A stretch of 64,000 nucleotides of DNA from Monoplex corrugatus (taxonomy: Eukaryota > Mollusca > Gastropoda > Littorinimorpha > Ranellidae): assembly GCA_030674185.1 (NCBI GenBank), contig CM060305.1, positions 167,688,736-167,752,735 on the forward strand, given 5' to 3'. The notes beneath the pieces were generated by a model, which was given only the letters and a program-made list of their open reading frames with translations, was not told where the DNA came from and searched no databases. Each line of letters begins with the position of its first letter. The first letter of the stretch is position 1. Below, one piece after another: positions 43,736-55,545 of this stretch. The position numbers and the translations under genes are program-made.

Positions 43736-44299
43736 AGTTGTTCTCCATAAATGGTGAATCCGCAGGGTGCATGCTTTATATGTCTCAACATATTTCTTCT
43801 GTACCTTTTGCACCGATGCCAATGGCATCTCATGCTTCAGTATACATTAAGGGATCAGTAACATCAGATTCAGACATGTAGGACATTGATCTTTGAGCTG
43901 ATGTTGCTGAAAATCGAAAACGAAACCTCAAAATGGCCGCCCGAATATTGCGCGAGGCCACCCACTTCAGTTGAAATTATGTGTCATCATTATTAGATTA
44001 TGTCTGTTGTTAACTTCCTGTTTCTGAATCGATATTGTGTCAATAAAACATTTGGTACAGTTATTTGTGTCAGTCTTTTTTTATTTTGCGTGATTCGAAG
44101 GTCTAAAAATACCCGTCCCGTGTTTACACATTTTGTCACACTTTCTGTATGACTTTGCATTGGACTTAAATACAACCACGGCAACAAGTGAAGTTCTAAC
44201 ATATTTAGTCTGAAAGAGCATTAAATAGATGTGAGAAATATCACCTCTTTCAGAGAAATGCACCTTGAATAAAAAAAATATGATCAGCCTTTGTCAGCT
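43736..44299. other. Low-repeat sequence, no gene assigned
   Basis: Contains CAAAATGGCCGCCCGAATAT (43929-43948), a YY1-like motif on minus, but no supported exon. Confidence 0.4.
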
Positions 44300-44915
44300 G
44301 TGTCACGCCTGTAATGTTCGGGACGGGACGGCCCGCGAACGAAGTCAAAATTTGACCAGGGACTTCAAACATTCGCTGACCTGGATAGGCTGATACAAGC
44401 TACATATAACAACAGATCATGTGATGCTATTTATTTGGGTATACCCCTCGAGGGAATGACGCGGGATTTCACAAAAAGTACTTTGTCACACTCTCCAACG
44501 ATCGTAAACACGGGACGCTTATCGCGGGAAGCACCGAATCTGCCCAAACAACGGCCAATTTCTTCTTTAACCTGAACTACCATCGACTCAGGTGAGTAAT
44601 ATGACTTTTATGAATATATCATTCATCTTTTAAGGACATTTTAAGTACATTTTTGTTTTACTGATCTTAGTACGCAGTCGAAAAAGAACCGAAGCGTCAG
44701 TCTTTTAGTTTGAAGCAAGCTTGTCGCAGGAAATGCACGGCACGGTCGGAATACGACTGTGGGCGATTGGGTGCTTGTTCAAACGTAAAATTGTAAAACA
44801 GTTAATCCTGCACATATTTTAAGTCTTCCCTTGTTGGATATTTTCACTATTTCATTTGTTTCTGATCAGGAATTCAACATTTTCCTCACTGCCATCCCGC
44901 GTATTACTGTGACAC
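44300..44915. other. Possible diverged inverted-repeat pair
   Basis: Left GTGTCACGCCTGTAATGTTC (44300 region) is opposed by the reverse complement of 44893-44915, GTGTCACAGTAATACGCGGG. The motif resembles the ends of the 46496-46694 element. The match is imperfect, so it may be an old TIR element or chance. Confidence 0.35.
44588..44597 (+). other. Candidate 5' splice donor
   Basis: TCAG followed by GTGAGT, a consensus donor, with intron starting at 44592. It lies in low-repeat DNA 1.4 kb before the coding exon at 46033 and could end an upstream exon of that gene. The reading frame before it is not convincing, so it may be a 5' UTR exon or a chance site. Confidence 0.3.
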
Positions 44916-46032
44916 TCGCCATGTTGTGAATGTCAAGATGACTTCCGGTGGCTACATCACGTATAAAGCACAACACGCTTACTGGCAGAATTTTTGAAGA
45001 AATCGTTCTTTTCAGTTCTTATCTTTCTCAAAAATTATTGGGTACTCATTATCAAGAAACGATAAACGCAATTTTGTTGTGCGTAAAGTTCTGTGTAATT
45101 TAGATGTGACGATCGTTGCATACTTTACTTGTGACAAGCAGACTTTTCAGCTATTTTCAGCCACTCTTTAATTGATATTTAATTTTTTTTCTGGATCATT
45201 TTTTTCAAGTTAAATATCAGCTTAGTGAATAGATTTTGAAAGGAACTATTTATTTCATTGCTCAGCCAGACTTTTAAATAAACTGATAGGATATACATAT
45301 TTGGTATAAACTGATAGGATCTAAATATCTGATATGGTGTAAATATTTGAATTTGTATACTTTTGAAGATGAATATTTCAAACGTTTTATTAATGGCTTT
45401 GCTTTTATTGCAGCATAACTAACGAAAATCATTATATGGAAATTATGATTTGGTTACATTGACTCAGATGTAAATTTCCTTGTTCAATGATTTCAGGACC
45501 AGGATGTATGTCATTGTAGCCTACATGTTCCAGTCAAACATGGACAGAAGACATCCTTAAAAGAATATGGAGGAGTGATAAGTTTACTACTTTTACTGTA
45601 GACAATAGTGACAGTAAAAGAGTAACTTCAGGAAGTGCATACTTCTTTAAAATGATGAACGTGTAAAACTGCCATTGGTTCAGTGTACAAAGCCAACATG
45701 CACAAGACTGACTTTATTGAAATATTATGGCCATCTATGGGATTAGTACACAGAGGAAACCGACCCCACATTTTGCACATCCACCCCCCCCCCCCCCACC
45801 CCCTATTCTTCCAGCTTCTCACATGACACCATATCACCAGTAGCAAAGAAGTTATGAAGGCGTATTTCTTACTTAATACAGTAAGTAACTGTATGAGAAT
45901 GAAAACATCTATTAATTCTTTGACAGATTGTCCCCATCACATGGCCAGTGTTTTACAGGCGTTATAGTTGTAACGAAGTAATACAAGGAATAAAAGCTTG
46001 TAGCTATTTTATATTATTACACTATGTTTCAG
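44916..46032. other. Low-repeat stretch, probably intron
   Basis: AT-rich with a C run at 45783-45797 and a pyrimidine/AG acceptor-like TTTCAG at 45491-45496. No confident exon; ends at the acceptor of the 46033 exon. Confidence 0.4.
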
Positions 46033-46179
46033 ATCCTGTCCAAGGAGGAAGAAGACTTTGAAATCAGCTTCCTAAAGGAAACCAATGGTTCCTTCAACTG
46101 GCCCGAGAAGGAGGACATTGCATCGGTTTTGTCCACTGACATAGTCACCATGCTGGACCTAAGTAAACTGGGTCCTTGA
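46033..46179 (+). CDS. Terminal coding exon of an unidentified host-type gene
   Basis: A T-rich tract and TTTCAG (46027-46032) precede an open frame of 48 codons in phase 0 ending in TGA. It is acidic and balanced in composition, unlike the simple-repeat frames: it starts ILSKEEEDFEISFLKE, has FNWPEKEDIA and ends in MLDLSKLGP. The pattern of an acidic segment, FLK-x-n, a WPEKEDI box and a short D-I-V tail resembles the C-terminus of a family of uncharacterised animal proteins, some linked to transposon-derived genes (recollection, not verified). AATAAA follows 84 bp after the stop. No upstream partner exon was identified, so it may be a gene relic or a retained 3' exon. Confidence 0.6.
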   Translation: MLSKEEEDFEISFLKETNGSFNWPEKEDIASVLSTDIVTMLDLSKLGP

Positions 46180-46262
46180 GTCCTGTCATGATTTATCATC
46201 CAAATGGACCCTAATGTTATTAAAGAGATCCTAATGTGTTTTATAACACTGTTTATTAGAAT

Positions 46263-46268
46263 AATAAA
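46263..46268 (+). terminator. Polyadenylation signal AATAAA
   Basis: Canonical hexamer 84 bp downstream of the TGA of the 46033-46179 exon, followed by a T/G-rich stretch (GTGGAGTG...TCTGTGTTTTTCC). Confidence 0.55.
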
Positions 46269-46495
46269 CTTTTGTGGAGTGAAAACTGCTATTTTCTGTG
46301 TTTTTCCTTTTATGTGCACTATTGTCGTCACATGTAATGCAGTGACGGTATTCACTGATCCTAACTTTCCTGTCAGCTGTTGAATGATGAGGCACTTTCT
46401 GATATGCACACTGTTTGAGCTTCTTGTCAGAAAGAACTACGTAGGCATTGCAAGAAAAGACTGTTGATGGTTAGCGTCCATGACAAAGTTACATT

Positions 46496-46694
46496 GGGGG
46501 TGTCGCGTGCATTACATTGTCACGCTTTTAGAAGGGTCATATGTGATCCAAATTTGACACAAAAGCACTTTTTATTGCCTTGATTGCTTTCTTCCTTGCT
46601 ATTTATTATATTTCCATAGCAATTGTGCATGCAGTATCTAAAATTGTGTGGCTTACATCTCAAATGTGTCACACCGTAATGTACGCGACACCCT
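46496..46694. mobile_element. MITE-like element with 18-bp inverted ends
   Basis: The left end contains GGGTGTCGCGTGCATTAC; the reverse complement of the right end (46666-46694) contains GGGTGTCGCGTACATTAC, one mismatch in 18, with weaker matching beyond (TTGTCACGC versus GGTGTGACAC). About 199 bp, no ORF, no clear target duplication. Confidence 0.65.
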
Positions 46695-47036
46695 GATAGA
46701 TCCCTGTTTCAAGTCTCAAGAATATTAAAACAGACTGCCTTACTGATTTTTTAAAGCATAATTAAGAATTTAGATAACAGTCCCTTTCTAATCAGCATAA
46801 ATCCACAATCCCTGTTTTATTTTTCATTTTTGACCTGATGCAACCTCGTATTCACCATTTCTGGAGAACAACTCAGATTCAACTGTATAGTCACATTACG
46901 TCCACTGATTCCACAGCACACTCAACTCTGGGCAGATAACCCTTGTTTCATCCACAAGGAATAATATTGTTTGTAATTTATTGCACGTTTGTGTTTTGTG
47001 CAAAAGACGAAATCTCACTGTAAACTAAGCGTAAAA
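46695..47036. other. No recognisable gene
   Basis: AT-rich, nothing identified. Confidence 0.5.
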
Positions 47037-47133
47037 TATAATCAAAGGACATAACTCTTGAGAATTATATGAGATTTGAGAAGTTCTATACAACATGGGA
47101 GATAATTCTCAAGAGTTATGTCCTTTGATTATA
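47037..47133. mobile_element. Perfect 32-bp inverted repeat (97-bp hairpin)
   Basis: The arm at 47037-47068 (TATAATCAAAGGACATAACT then CTTGAGAATTAT) is exactly complementary to 47102-47133, with a 33-bp loop. Perfect arms imply recent origin or selection. Likely a tiny MITE; a hairpin RNA or terminator is possible but unsupported. Confidence 0.85.
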
Positions 47134-47609
47134 CTATAAAAATCCTCCCTGCTTCCCTCTTATTTCTTTGGTAAGCGTAAAATACTTAAAAATGACTGCC
47201 AACATTCAAGTAAACAGGAAACAGAAACCAAAAAAGTAGAATGTGAACGGGAATTTATCTTGTGTTTTTTTAATACAAAATTTGCATTCATTCTACTCTG
47301 TTGTGTATGTCTGGTTCGTAATGTGTTAACCATGACCATTTCGGCAAAGGAATCAATGTACACTTGTATAATCTATTTTGTCTTTGTTCATACCCTTTCA
47401 GAAGTGGCTGTGGCTGACTGAGTACATCATTTGACACTGGCATTTTCTCTGCCTCTGGTTTTCCTCTCCTTCCTTGTCTGTATGACTCTCTAGTCAGCAA
47501 TACAGCCCACATACTTATTGACGGAGCTACTCTTGTCCGTGGAACGGAATCTGCGTGAGTTCTGGAGCCCACTATGTGCTTTTGGCCATCATATTCGCTT
47601 TGTTTGTTT
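47134..47609. other. No recognisable gene
   Basis: A 164-codon minus frame spans this and IR-Y without recognised domains; its end lies in a repeat, so I do not call it. Confidence 0.4.
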
Positions 47610-47820
47610 AGACGGCCACAGCTTTTGGCCTCTATCATTGTCTGTCTGTTGTGATTGCTGACAAAGCCAGCAGGGATAGCCATCATTTGTTGTCTGACGC
47701 ACCAACCATGGATAATTCTGTTGACCAGCCTGTTGTGGCTGATGACAAACACTGGCTGCTGCTCCTGTGTGATTCTTTTCATGACTGGCCTTCAGCACCA
47801 AAGCTAATGTCTATGTGGTG
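47610..47820 (+). repeat. Interspersed repeat IR-Y, copy 2
   Basis: TTGTTGTCTGACGCACCAAC, AATTCTGTTGACCAGCCTGT and CCTTCAGCACCAAAGCTAAT match 25555-25790. It touches the start of the 20-bp array. Confidence 0.7.
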
Positions 47821-50536
47821 ATTGCTGCTTGCCTGATGTGATTGCTGCTTGCCTGATGTGATTGCTGCTTGCCTGATGTGATTGCTGCTTGCCTGATGTG
47901 ATTGCTGCTTGCCTGATGTGATTGCTGCTTGCCTGACGTGATTGCTGCTTGCCTGACGTGATTGCTGTTTGCCTGACGTGATTGCTGTTTGCCTGACGTG
48001 ATTGCTGCTTGCCTGATGTGATTGCTGCTTGTCTGATGTGATTGCTGCTTGCCTGATGTGATTGCTGCTTGCCTGACGTGATTGTTGTTTGCCTGATGTG
48101 ATTGCTGCTTACCTGATGTGATTGCTGTTTGCCTGATGTGATTGCTGCTTGCCTGATGTGATTGCTGCTTGCCTGACGTGATTGCTGCTTGCCTGATGTG
48201 ATTGCTGCTTGCCTGACTTGATTGCTGTTTGTCTGACGTGATAGCTGCTTGCCTGACGTGATTGCTGCTTGCCTGATGTGATTGCTGCTTGCCTGACTTG
48301 ATTGCTGCTTGCCTGACTTGATTGCTGCTTGCCTGACTTGCTATTTGTCTGATATGATTGCTGCTTTCCTGACTTGATTGCTGCTTGCCTGACGTGATTG
48401 CTGCTTGCCTGATGTGATTGCTGCTTGCCTGACTTGATTGCTGTTTGTCTGACGTGATTGCTGCTTGCCTGACTTGATTGCTGCTTGCCTGATGTGATTA
48501 CTGCTTGCCTGATGTGATTGTTGCTTGCCTGACTTGATTGCTGCTTGCCTGACGTGACTGCTGTTTGCCTGACATGATTGCTGCTTGCCTGATGTGATTG
48601 CTGCTTGCCTGACGTGATTGCTGCTTGCCTGATGTGATTGCTGCTTGCCTGATGTGATTGCTGCTTGCCTGATGTGATTACTGCTTGCCTGATGTGATTG
48701 CTGCTTGCCTGACGTGATTGCTGTTTGCCTGACGTGATTGCTGCTTGCCTGATGTGATTGCTGCTTCCTGATGTGATTGCTGCTTGACCTGTGATGTTGC
48801 TTGCCTGACGTGAATGCTGTTTGCCTGATGTGATTGCTGCTTGCCTGATGTGATTGCTGTTTGCCTGACTTGATTGCTGTTTGCCTGATGTGATTGTTGC
48901 TTGCCTGACTTGATTGTTGCTTGCCTGACTTGATTGCTGCTTGCCTGATGTGATTGCTGCTTGCCTGATGTGATTGCTGCTTGCCTGATGTGGTTGCTGC
49001 TTGCCTGACGTGATTGCTGCTTGCCTGACGTGATTGCTGTTTACCTGATGTGATTGCTGCTTGCCTGATGTGATTGCTGCTTGCCTGATGTGATTGCTGC
49101 TTGCCTGATGTGATTGCTGCTTGCCTGACGTGATTGTTGCTTGCCTGATGTGATTGCTGCTTGCCTGATGTGATTGCTGCTTGCCTGATGTGATTGCTGC
49201 TTGACCTGTGATGTTGCTTGCCTGATGTGATTGCTGCTTGCCTGACTTGATTGCTGCTTGCCTGACTTGATTGCTGTTTGCCTGACTTGATTGTTGCTTG
49301 CCTGATGTGATTGTTGCTTGCCTGACTTGATTGCTGCTTGCCTGACTTGATTGCTGCTTGCCCGACTTGATTGCTGCTTGCCTGACTTGATTGCTGCTTG
49401 CCTGACTTGATTATTGCTTGCCTGACTTGATTGCTGCTTGCCTGACTTGATTGTTGTTTGCCTGATGTGATTGCTGCTTGCCTGAATTGATTGCTGTTTG
49501 CCTGACTTGATTGTTGCTTGCCTGACTTGATTGCTGCTTGCCTGAATTGATTGCTGCTTGCCTGACTTGATTGCTGCTTGCCTGACTTGATTGCTGTTTG
49601 CCTGATGTGATTGCTGCTTACCTGATGTGATTGTTGCTTGCCTGACTTGATTGTTGCTTGCCTGACTTGATTGTTCCTTGCCTGACTTGATTGCTGCTTG
49701 CCTGACTTGATTGCCGTTTGCCTGACTTGATTGCTGCTTGCCTGATGTAATTGTCGCTTGCCTGATGTGATTGCTGCTTGCCTGAGGTGATTGCTGCTTG
49801 CCTGACTTGATTGCTGCTTGCCTGACGTGATTGCTGCTTGCCTGATGTGATTGCTGCTTGCCTGATGTGATTGCTACTTGACCTGTGATGTTGCTTGCCT
49901 GATGTGATTGCTGCTTGCCTGATGTGATTGCTGCTTGCCTGACTTGATTGCTGCTTGCCTGCCGTGATTGCTGTTTGCCTGACGTGATTGCTGCTTGCCT
50001 GACGTGAGTGCTGTTTGCCTGATGTGATTGCTGCTTGCCTGATGTGATTGCTGCTTGCCTGACGTGATTGCTGCTTGCCTGATGTGATTGCTGCTTGCCT
50101 GACGTGATTGCTGCTTGCCTGACGTGATTGCTGCTTGACCTGTGATGTTGCTTGCCTGACGTGATTGCTGCTTGACCTGTGATGCTGTTTGCCTGACGTG
50201 ATTGCTGCTTGCCTGATGTGATTGCTGCTTGCCTGACGTGATTGCTGCTTGACCTGTGATGTTGCTTGCCTGACGTGAGTGCTGCTTGACCTGTGATGTT
50301 GCTTGCCTGACTTGATTGCTGCTTGCCTGACGTGATTGGTGTTTGCCTGACGTGATTTGTTTGCCTGACGTGATTGCTGTTTGCCTGACGTGATTGCTGC
50401 TTGCCTGACGTGATTGCTGTTTGCCTGACGCGATAGCTGCTTGACCTGTGATTGCTGTTTGCCTGACGTGATAGCTGCTTGACCTGTGATTGCTGTTTGC
50501 CTGACGTGATAGCTGCTTGACCTGTGATTGCTGTTT
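47818..50536. repeat. Giant minisatellite, unit 20 bp, about 135 copies
   Basis: Unit GTGATTGCTGCTTGCCTGAT with GATG/GACG/GACT variants and CTGTTT/CTGCTT alternation. A recurring interrupter, GCTTGACCTGTGATGTTGCT, appears several times, increasingly towards the right end. The 242-codon minus frame (repeats of ITSGKQQSRQASSNH) is a by-product. Confidence 0.97.
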
Positions 50537-51149
50537 GACCTGAGTTATTTGCGTGCTGGGACAGCTGCTCTTGGGTGATGCTAAGATCTTGTGACTCGTC
50601 ACTTTTAAAGAGTTAACAAAGACTCGACTTACTGATGGTGCAGTTATCTTCCTCTTAATGTCTTGAACTAAACTGAACAGTGTAATCTACGTTCACTTAA
50701 ATGTACGGTACCTCTGCACCTTTAAGTAACAAATAAACCTTGAGACTTAATACAAGTGATCCAATTTACTGTCTTTCTATATCTGAGCCTATCTGAACAT
50801 ACTATACAATAATGTCAAGATTTTGTCCCCCACACCAAATATCCAAAGTAAAAGTTACACCAGGACAGCAGCTGGTAAGATGTCTCCACAATTTTCAATT
50901 ACATACCAGATGAGAAATCAATACTCTTGGTCAAACACACAAAAACGATCCATCTTACACGACAAAAACTAACGTCAATACACCAATTAAAAAAACAACT
51001 TTTCCTTCAGTCTGATTTGAGCATTACCAACTAGAATGGATGCTTCTACAGACAGAAACATACAAAGCTGCCACAGTTCTCCAGGCTCCGCAGTCATAGC
51101 TAAACTGGAGTTCCGAGTTTGCCTGTGCAAAAACCTCTGCGCTGGCAAA
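50537..51149. other. No recognisable gene
   Basis: Unique-looking sequence without notable frames. Confidence 0.5.
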
Positions 51150-51330
51150 GACATTAAATGGAGGAGGGTGAAGAGATCTATGGGACACTAAGCTGACACC
51201 GCCAGAATGATTACAGCATTAAGATGGGCGGCAACAAACACGGCCAGCTATTGTGCTGCCGACCGGGACTGAACTCGAAGCACCAGATATTGAGTCCACG
51301 GTTATATGAAAAGAACTAACCAGCCTGTAA
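51150..51330 (-). repeat. SINE-D, copy 3 (minus)
   Basis: CTGACACCGCCAGAATGATT, GCATTAAGATGGGCGGC and GACCGGGACTGAACTCGAAG. On minus the head reads GGCTGGTTAGTTCTTTTC with GAGTTCAGTCCC as B-box. Confidence 0.7.
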
Positions 51331-51345
51331 AAACTCTGTACCCAG

Positions 51346-51412
51346 CACGAGGGTTGAACCCACAGCTATGTGTTATGAGCACAGCGCTCTAACAACTGAG
51401 TTAATGGACCAA
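51346..51412 (-). repeat. tRNA-Met(CAT)-like sequence, SINE head or tRNA relic
   Basis: Minus strand: GGTCCATTAACTCAGTTGTT / AGAGCGCTGTGCTCATAACA, then a B-box-like GTGGGTTCAACCC. The anticodon stem has 4 of 5 pairs around loop CTCATAA, with T before CAT. The acceptor stem does not close (3' GTGCTGGG), so it is not a functional gene. Confidence 0.55.
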
Positions 51413-51659
51413 ACACTTGAATTTAGAAAGGTGGTCCCTCCATTCACTTACGTCTTAATTCTATAAAAATGTAGGAACAAGTAGTCGGATGATATTTATT
51501 AAATATGAATAAAACCTACTGAACTGGACTCTGCACATTTTGCCCACAGATCCTTACAATTATATTCAACACAGATCAGGGGCAATAACTCATTTCACAA
51601 GACACGGACTGGACATGGAGTAGTCGATAAAACTACCAATGTATGGTAAACCTACACAT

Positions 51660-51956
51660 CATCATCATCATCATCATTCTCCTGCCCGTGATGGGCGTAG
51701 AGGAGAGATGAGAGACACTCTTGAAGCCAGCCGTCGCCAACCGGTCCTGTCCTCCGCCTGTCGCACCAGCGTGGGGCCATCCAACCTGGTCCATTCTTTG
51801 ATGTTGTCCATCCAGCATTTGGCTTGTCGTCCCCTTCGTCTGCCGCCTCCCAGTGTACCCTGGAGGACCGTTTTGGGCAGTGAGTTGTGGCGTGTGACAT
51901 GCCCGAACCACGACAGCTTCCTGTTCTTGACTGTTGCCAGGAGGGGTTCTTGTGGG
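51660..51956 (-). mobile_element. RTE-like LINE 3' end, second family, with 9-bp duplication
   Basis: The minus frame shows GPQEPLLATVKNRKLSWFGH, then VTRHNSLPKTVLQGTLGGG, RRRGRQAKCWMDNIKEW and a C-terminal SLISPLRPS. The tail is (GAT)n. CCTACACAT at 51651-51659 and 51957-51965 is the target-site duplication. It differs in protein sequence from RTE-a. Confidence 0.88.
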
Positions 51957-52027
51957 CCTACACATAGAGTAACAATTGAATTTAGAGTCTGATCATCCAT
52001 CAGTCCTATGTCTAAACAGAACTATTA

Positions 52028-52054
52028 GATATGACCCCCCCCCCCCCCCCCCCC
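52028..52054. repeat. Poly(C) tract
   Basis: About 27 consecutive C, a candidate i-motif/G-quadruplex strand. Confidence 0.9.
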
Positions 52055-52174
52055 AACATCCAGCCAGCAACAGTCAAATCAAGAATAGGACCTCAGTCCT
52101 GATGATATGACACTTTGCCTAAAGACAGTCTCGAGAGGAGATTGAAAATAGTAACTAATGGAAGATTCTGCAGA

Positions 52175-55100
52175 CAGGTATAACATTTGCTGTTTGTGTT
52201 TCAATGTAGACAGGTATAACATTTGCTGTTTGTGTTTCTATGTAGACAGGTATAACATTTGCTGTCTGTGTTTCAATGTAGACAGGTATAACATTTGCTG
52301 TTTGTGTTTCTATGCAGACAGGTATAACATTTGTTGTTTGTGTTTCTATGTAGACAGGTATAACATTTGTCTTTGTGTTTTCTATGTAGACAGGTATAAC
52401 ATTTGTTGTTTGTGTTTCTATGTAGACAGGTATAACATTTGCTGTTTGTGTTTCTATGTAGACAGGTATAACATTTGCTGTTTGTGTTTCTATGCAGACA
52501 GGTATAACATTTGTTGTTTGTGTTTCTATGTAGACAGGTATAACATTTGCTGTTTGTGTTTCTATGTAGACAGGCATAACATTTGTTGTTTGTGTTTCTA
52601 TGTAGACAGGCATAACATTTGCTGTTTGTGTTTCTATGTAGACAGGTATAACATTTGCTGTTTGTGTTTCAATGTAGACAGGTATAACATTTGCTGTTTG
52701 TGTTTCTATGTAGACAGGTATAACATTTGCTGTTTGTGTTTCTATGTAGACAGGCATAACATTTGTTGTTTGTGTTTCTATGTAGACAGGTATAACATTT
52801 GTCTTTGTGTTTCTATGTAGACAGGTATAACATTTGCTGTTTGTGTTTCTATGTAGACAGGTATAACATTTGTCTTTGTGTTTCTATGTAGACAGGCATA
52901 ACATTTGTCTTTGTGTTTCTATGTAGACAGGCATAACATTTGTCTTTGTGTTTCTATGTAGACAGGCATAACATTTGCTGTTTGTGTTTCTATGTAGACA
53001 GGTATAACATTTGTCTTTGTGTTTCTATGTAGACAGGCATAACATTTGTTGTTTGTGTTTCTATGTAGACAGGTATAACATTTGTTGTTTGTGTTTCTAT
53101 GTAGACAGGCATAACATTTGCTGTCTGTGTTTCTATGTAGACAGGTATAACATTTGTTGTTTGTGTTTCTATGTAGACAGGCATAACATTTGCTGTTTGT
53201 GTTTCTATGTAGACAGGTATAACATTTGCTGTTTGTGTTTCAATGTAGACAGGTATAACATTTGCTGTTTGTGTTTCTATGTAGACAGGTATAACATTTG
53301 CTGTTTGTGTTTCTATGTAGACAGGTATAACATTTGCTGTTTGTGTTTCTATGTAGACAGGTATAACATTTGCTGTTTGTGTTTCTATGTAGACAGGTAT
53401 AACATTTGTCTTTGTGTTTCTATGTAGACAGGTATAACATTTGTCTTTGTGTTTCTATGCAGACAGGTATAACATTTGCTGTTTGTGTTTCTATGTAGAC
53501 AGGTATAACATTTGCTGTTTGTGTTTCTATGTAGACAGGTATAACATTTGCTGTTTGTGTTTCTATGTAGACAGGTATAACATATTTGCTGTTTGTGTTT
53601 CTATGTAGACAGGTATAACATTTGTTGTTTGTGTTTCTATGTAGACAGGCATAACATTTGCTGTTTGTGTTTCTATGTAGACAGGTATAACATTTGTCTT
53701 TGTGTTTCTATGTAGACAGGTATAACATTTGCTGTTTGTGTTTCTATGTAGACAGGTATAACATTTGTCTTTGTGTTTCTATGTAGACAGGCATAACATT
53801 TGTCTTTGTGTTTCTATGTAGACAGGCATAACATTTGTCTTTGTGTTTCTATGTAGACAGTATAACATTTGTTTTTTGTGTTTCTATGCAGACAGGTATA
53901 ACATTTGCTGTTTGTGTTTCTATGTAGACAGGTATAACATTTGTCTTTGTGTTTCTATGTAGACAGGCATAACATTTGCTGTTTGTGTTTCTATGTAGAC
54001 AGGCATAACATTTGCTGTTTGTGTTTCTATGTAGACAGGTATAACATTTGCTGTTTGTGTTTCTATGTAGACAGGTATAACATTTGTCTTTGTGTTTCTA
54101 TGTAGACAGGTATAACATTTGTCTTTGTGTTTCTATGTAGACAGGTATAACATTTGCTGTTTGTGTTTCTATGTAGACAGGTATAACATTTGCTGTTTGT
54201 GTTTCTATGTAGACAGGTATAACATTTGCTGTTTGTGTTTCTATGCAGACAGGCATAACATTTGCTGTTTGTGTTTCTATGTAGACAGGCATAACATTTG
54301 TTGTTTGTGTTTCTATGTAGACAGGCATAACATTTGCTGTTTGTGTTTCTATGTAGACAGGTATAACATTTGCTGTTTGTGTTTCTATGTAGACAGGTAT
54401 AACATTTGTCTTTGTGTTTCTATGTAGACAGGTATAACATTTGTCTTTGTGTTTCTATGTAGACAGGCATAACATTTGCTGTTTGTGTTTCTATGTAGAC
54501 AGGCATAACATTTGTTGTTTGTGTTTCTATGTAGACAGGTATAACATTTGTTGTTTGTGTTTCTATGTAGACAGGCATAACATTTGCTGTTTGTGTTTCT
54601 ATGTAGACAGGCATAACATTTGCTGTTTGTGTTTCTATGTAGACAGGTATAACATTTGCTGTTTGTGTTTCTATGTAGACAGGTATAACATTTGTTGTTT
54701 GTGTTTCTATGTAGACAGGCATAACATTTGCTGTTTGTGTTTCTATGTAGACAGGTATAACATTTGTTGTTTGTGTTTCTATGTAGACAGGTATAACATT
54801 TGTTGTTTGTGTTTCTATGTAGACAGGCATAACATTTGCTGTTTGTGTTTCTATGTAGACAGGTATAACATTTGCTGTTTGTGTTTCTATGTAGACAGGT
54901 ATAACATTTGTCTTTGTGTTTCTATGTAGACAGGCATAACATTTGTTGTTTGTGTTTCTATGTAGACAGGCATAACATTTGTCTTTGTGTTTCTATGTAG
55001 ACAGGCATAACATTTGTCTTTGTGTTTCTATGTAGACAGGTATAACATTTGCTGTTTGTGTTTCTATGCAGACAGGTATAACATTTGTTGTTTGTGTTTC

Positions 55101-55545
55101 TATGTAGACAGGTATAACATTTGTTGTTTGTGTTTCTATGTAGACAGGTATAACATTTACTGTTTGTGTTTCTATGTAGACAGGCATAACATTTGCTGTT
55201 TGTGTTTCTATGTAGACAGGTATAACATTTGTCTTTGTGTTTCTATGTAGACAGGTATAACATTTGCTGTTTGTGTTTCTATGTAGACAGGTATAACATT
55301 TGTCTTTGTGTTTCTATGTAGACAGGCATAACATTTGTCTTTGTGTTTCTATGTAGACAGGTATAACATTTGCTGTTTGTGTTTCTATGTAGACAGGCAT
55401 AACATTTACTGTTTGTGTTTCTATGTAGACAGGCATAACATTTGTTGTTTGTGTTTCTATGTAGACAGGTATAACATTTGTCTTTGTGTTTCTATGTAGA
55501 CAGGTATAACATTTGCTCTTTGTGTTTCTATGTAGACAGGTATCT
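52175..55545. repeat. Giant minisatellite, unit 36 bp (35-bp variant), about 94 copies
   Basis: Unit GTAGACAGGTATAACATTTG / CTGTTTGTGTTTCTAT. Variants: C/T in GG(T/C)ATAAC, CTG/TTG, and a 35-bp form with TCTTTGTG that shifts the frame. 36 is a multiple of 3, so both strands show 12-residue repeats (DRYNICCLCFYV on plus, VIPVYIETQTAN on minus) until a 35-bp unit terminates them. The repeated ends at 'LCVSM' on plus come from that deletion. Confidence 0.97.

Noticed and set aside
43932..43973. ATG in CAAAATGGCCGCC as a gene start
   Set aside because: The frame closes after 13 codons and no donor site follows; could at most be a YY1-like site.
45491..45600. Second exon after TTTCAG at 45496
   Set aside because: No frame here joins convincingly to the 46033 exon and no donor was found at its end.
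47288..47782. 164-codon minus frame
   Set aside because: More than a third overlaps the interspersed repeat IR-Y and no motif was recognised.
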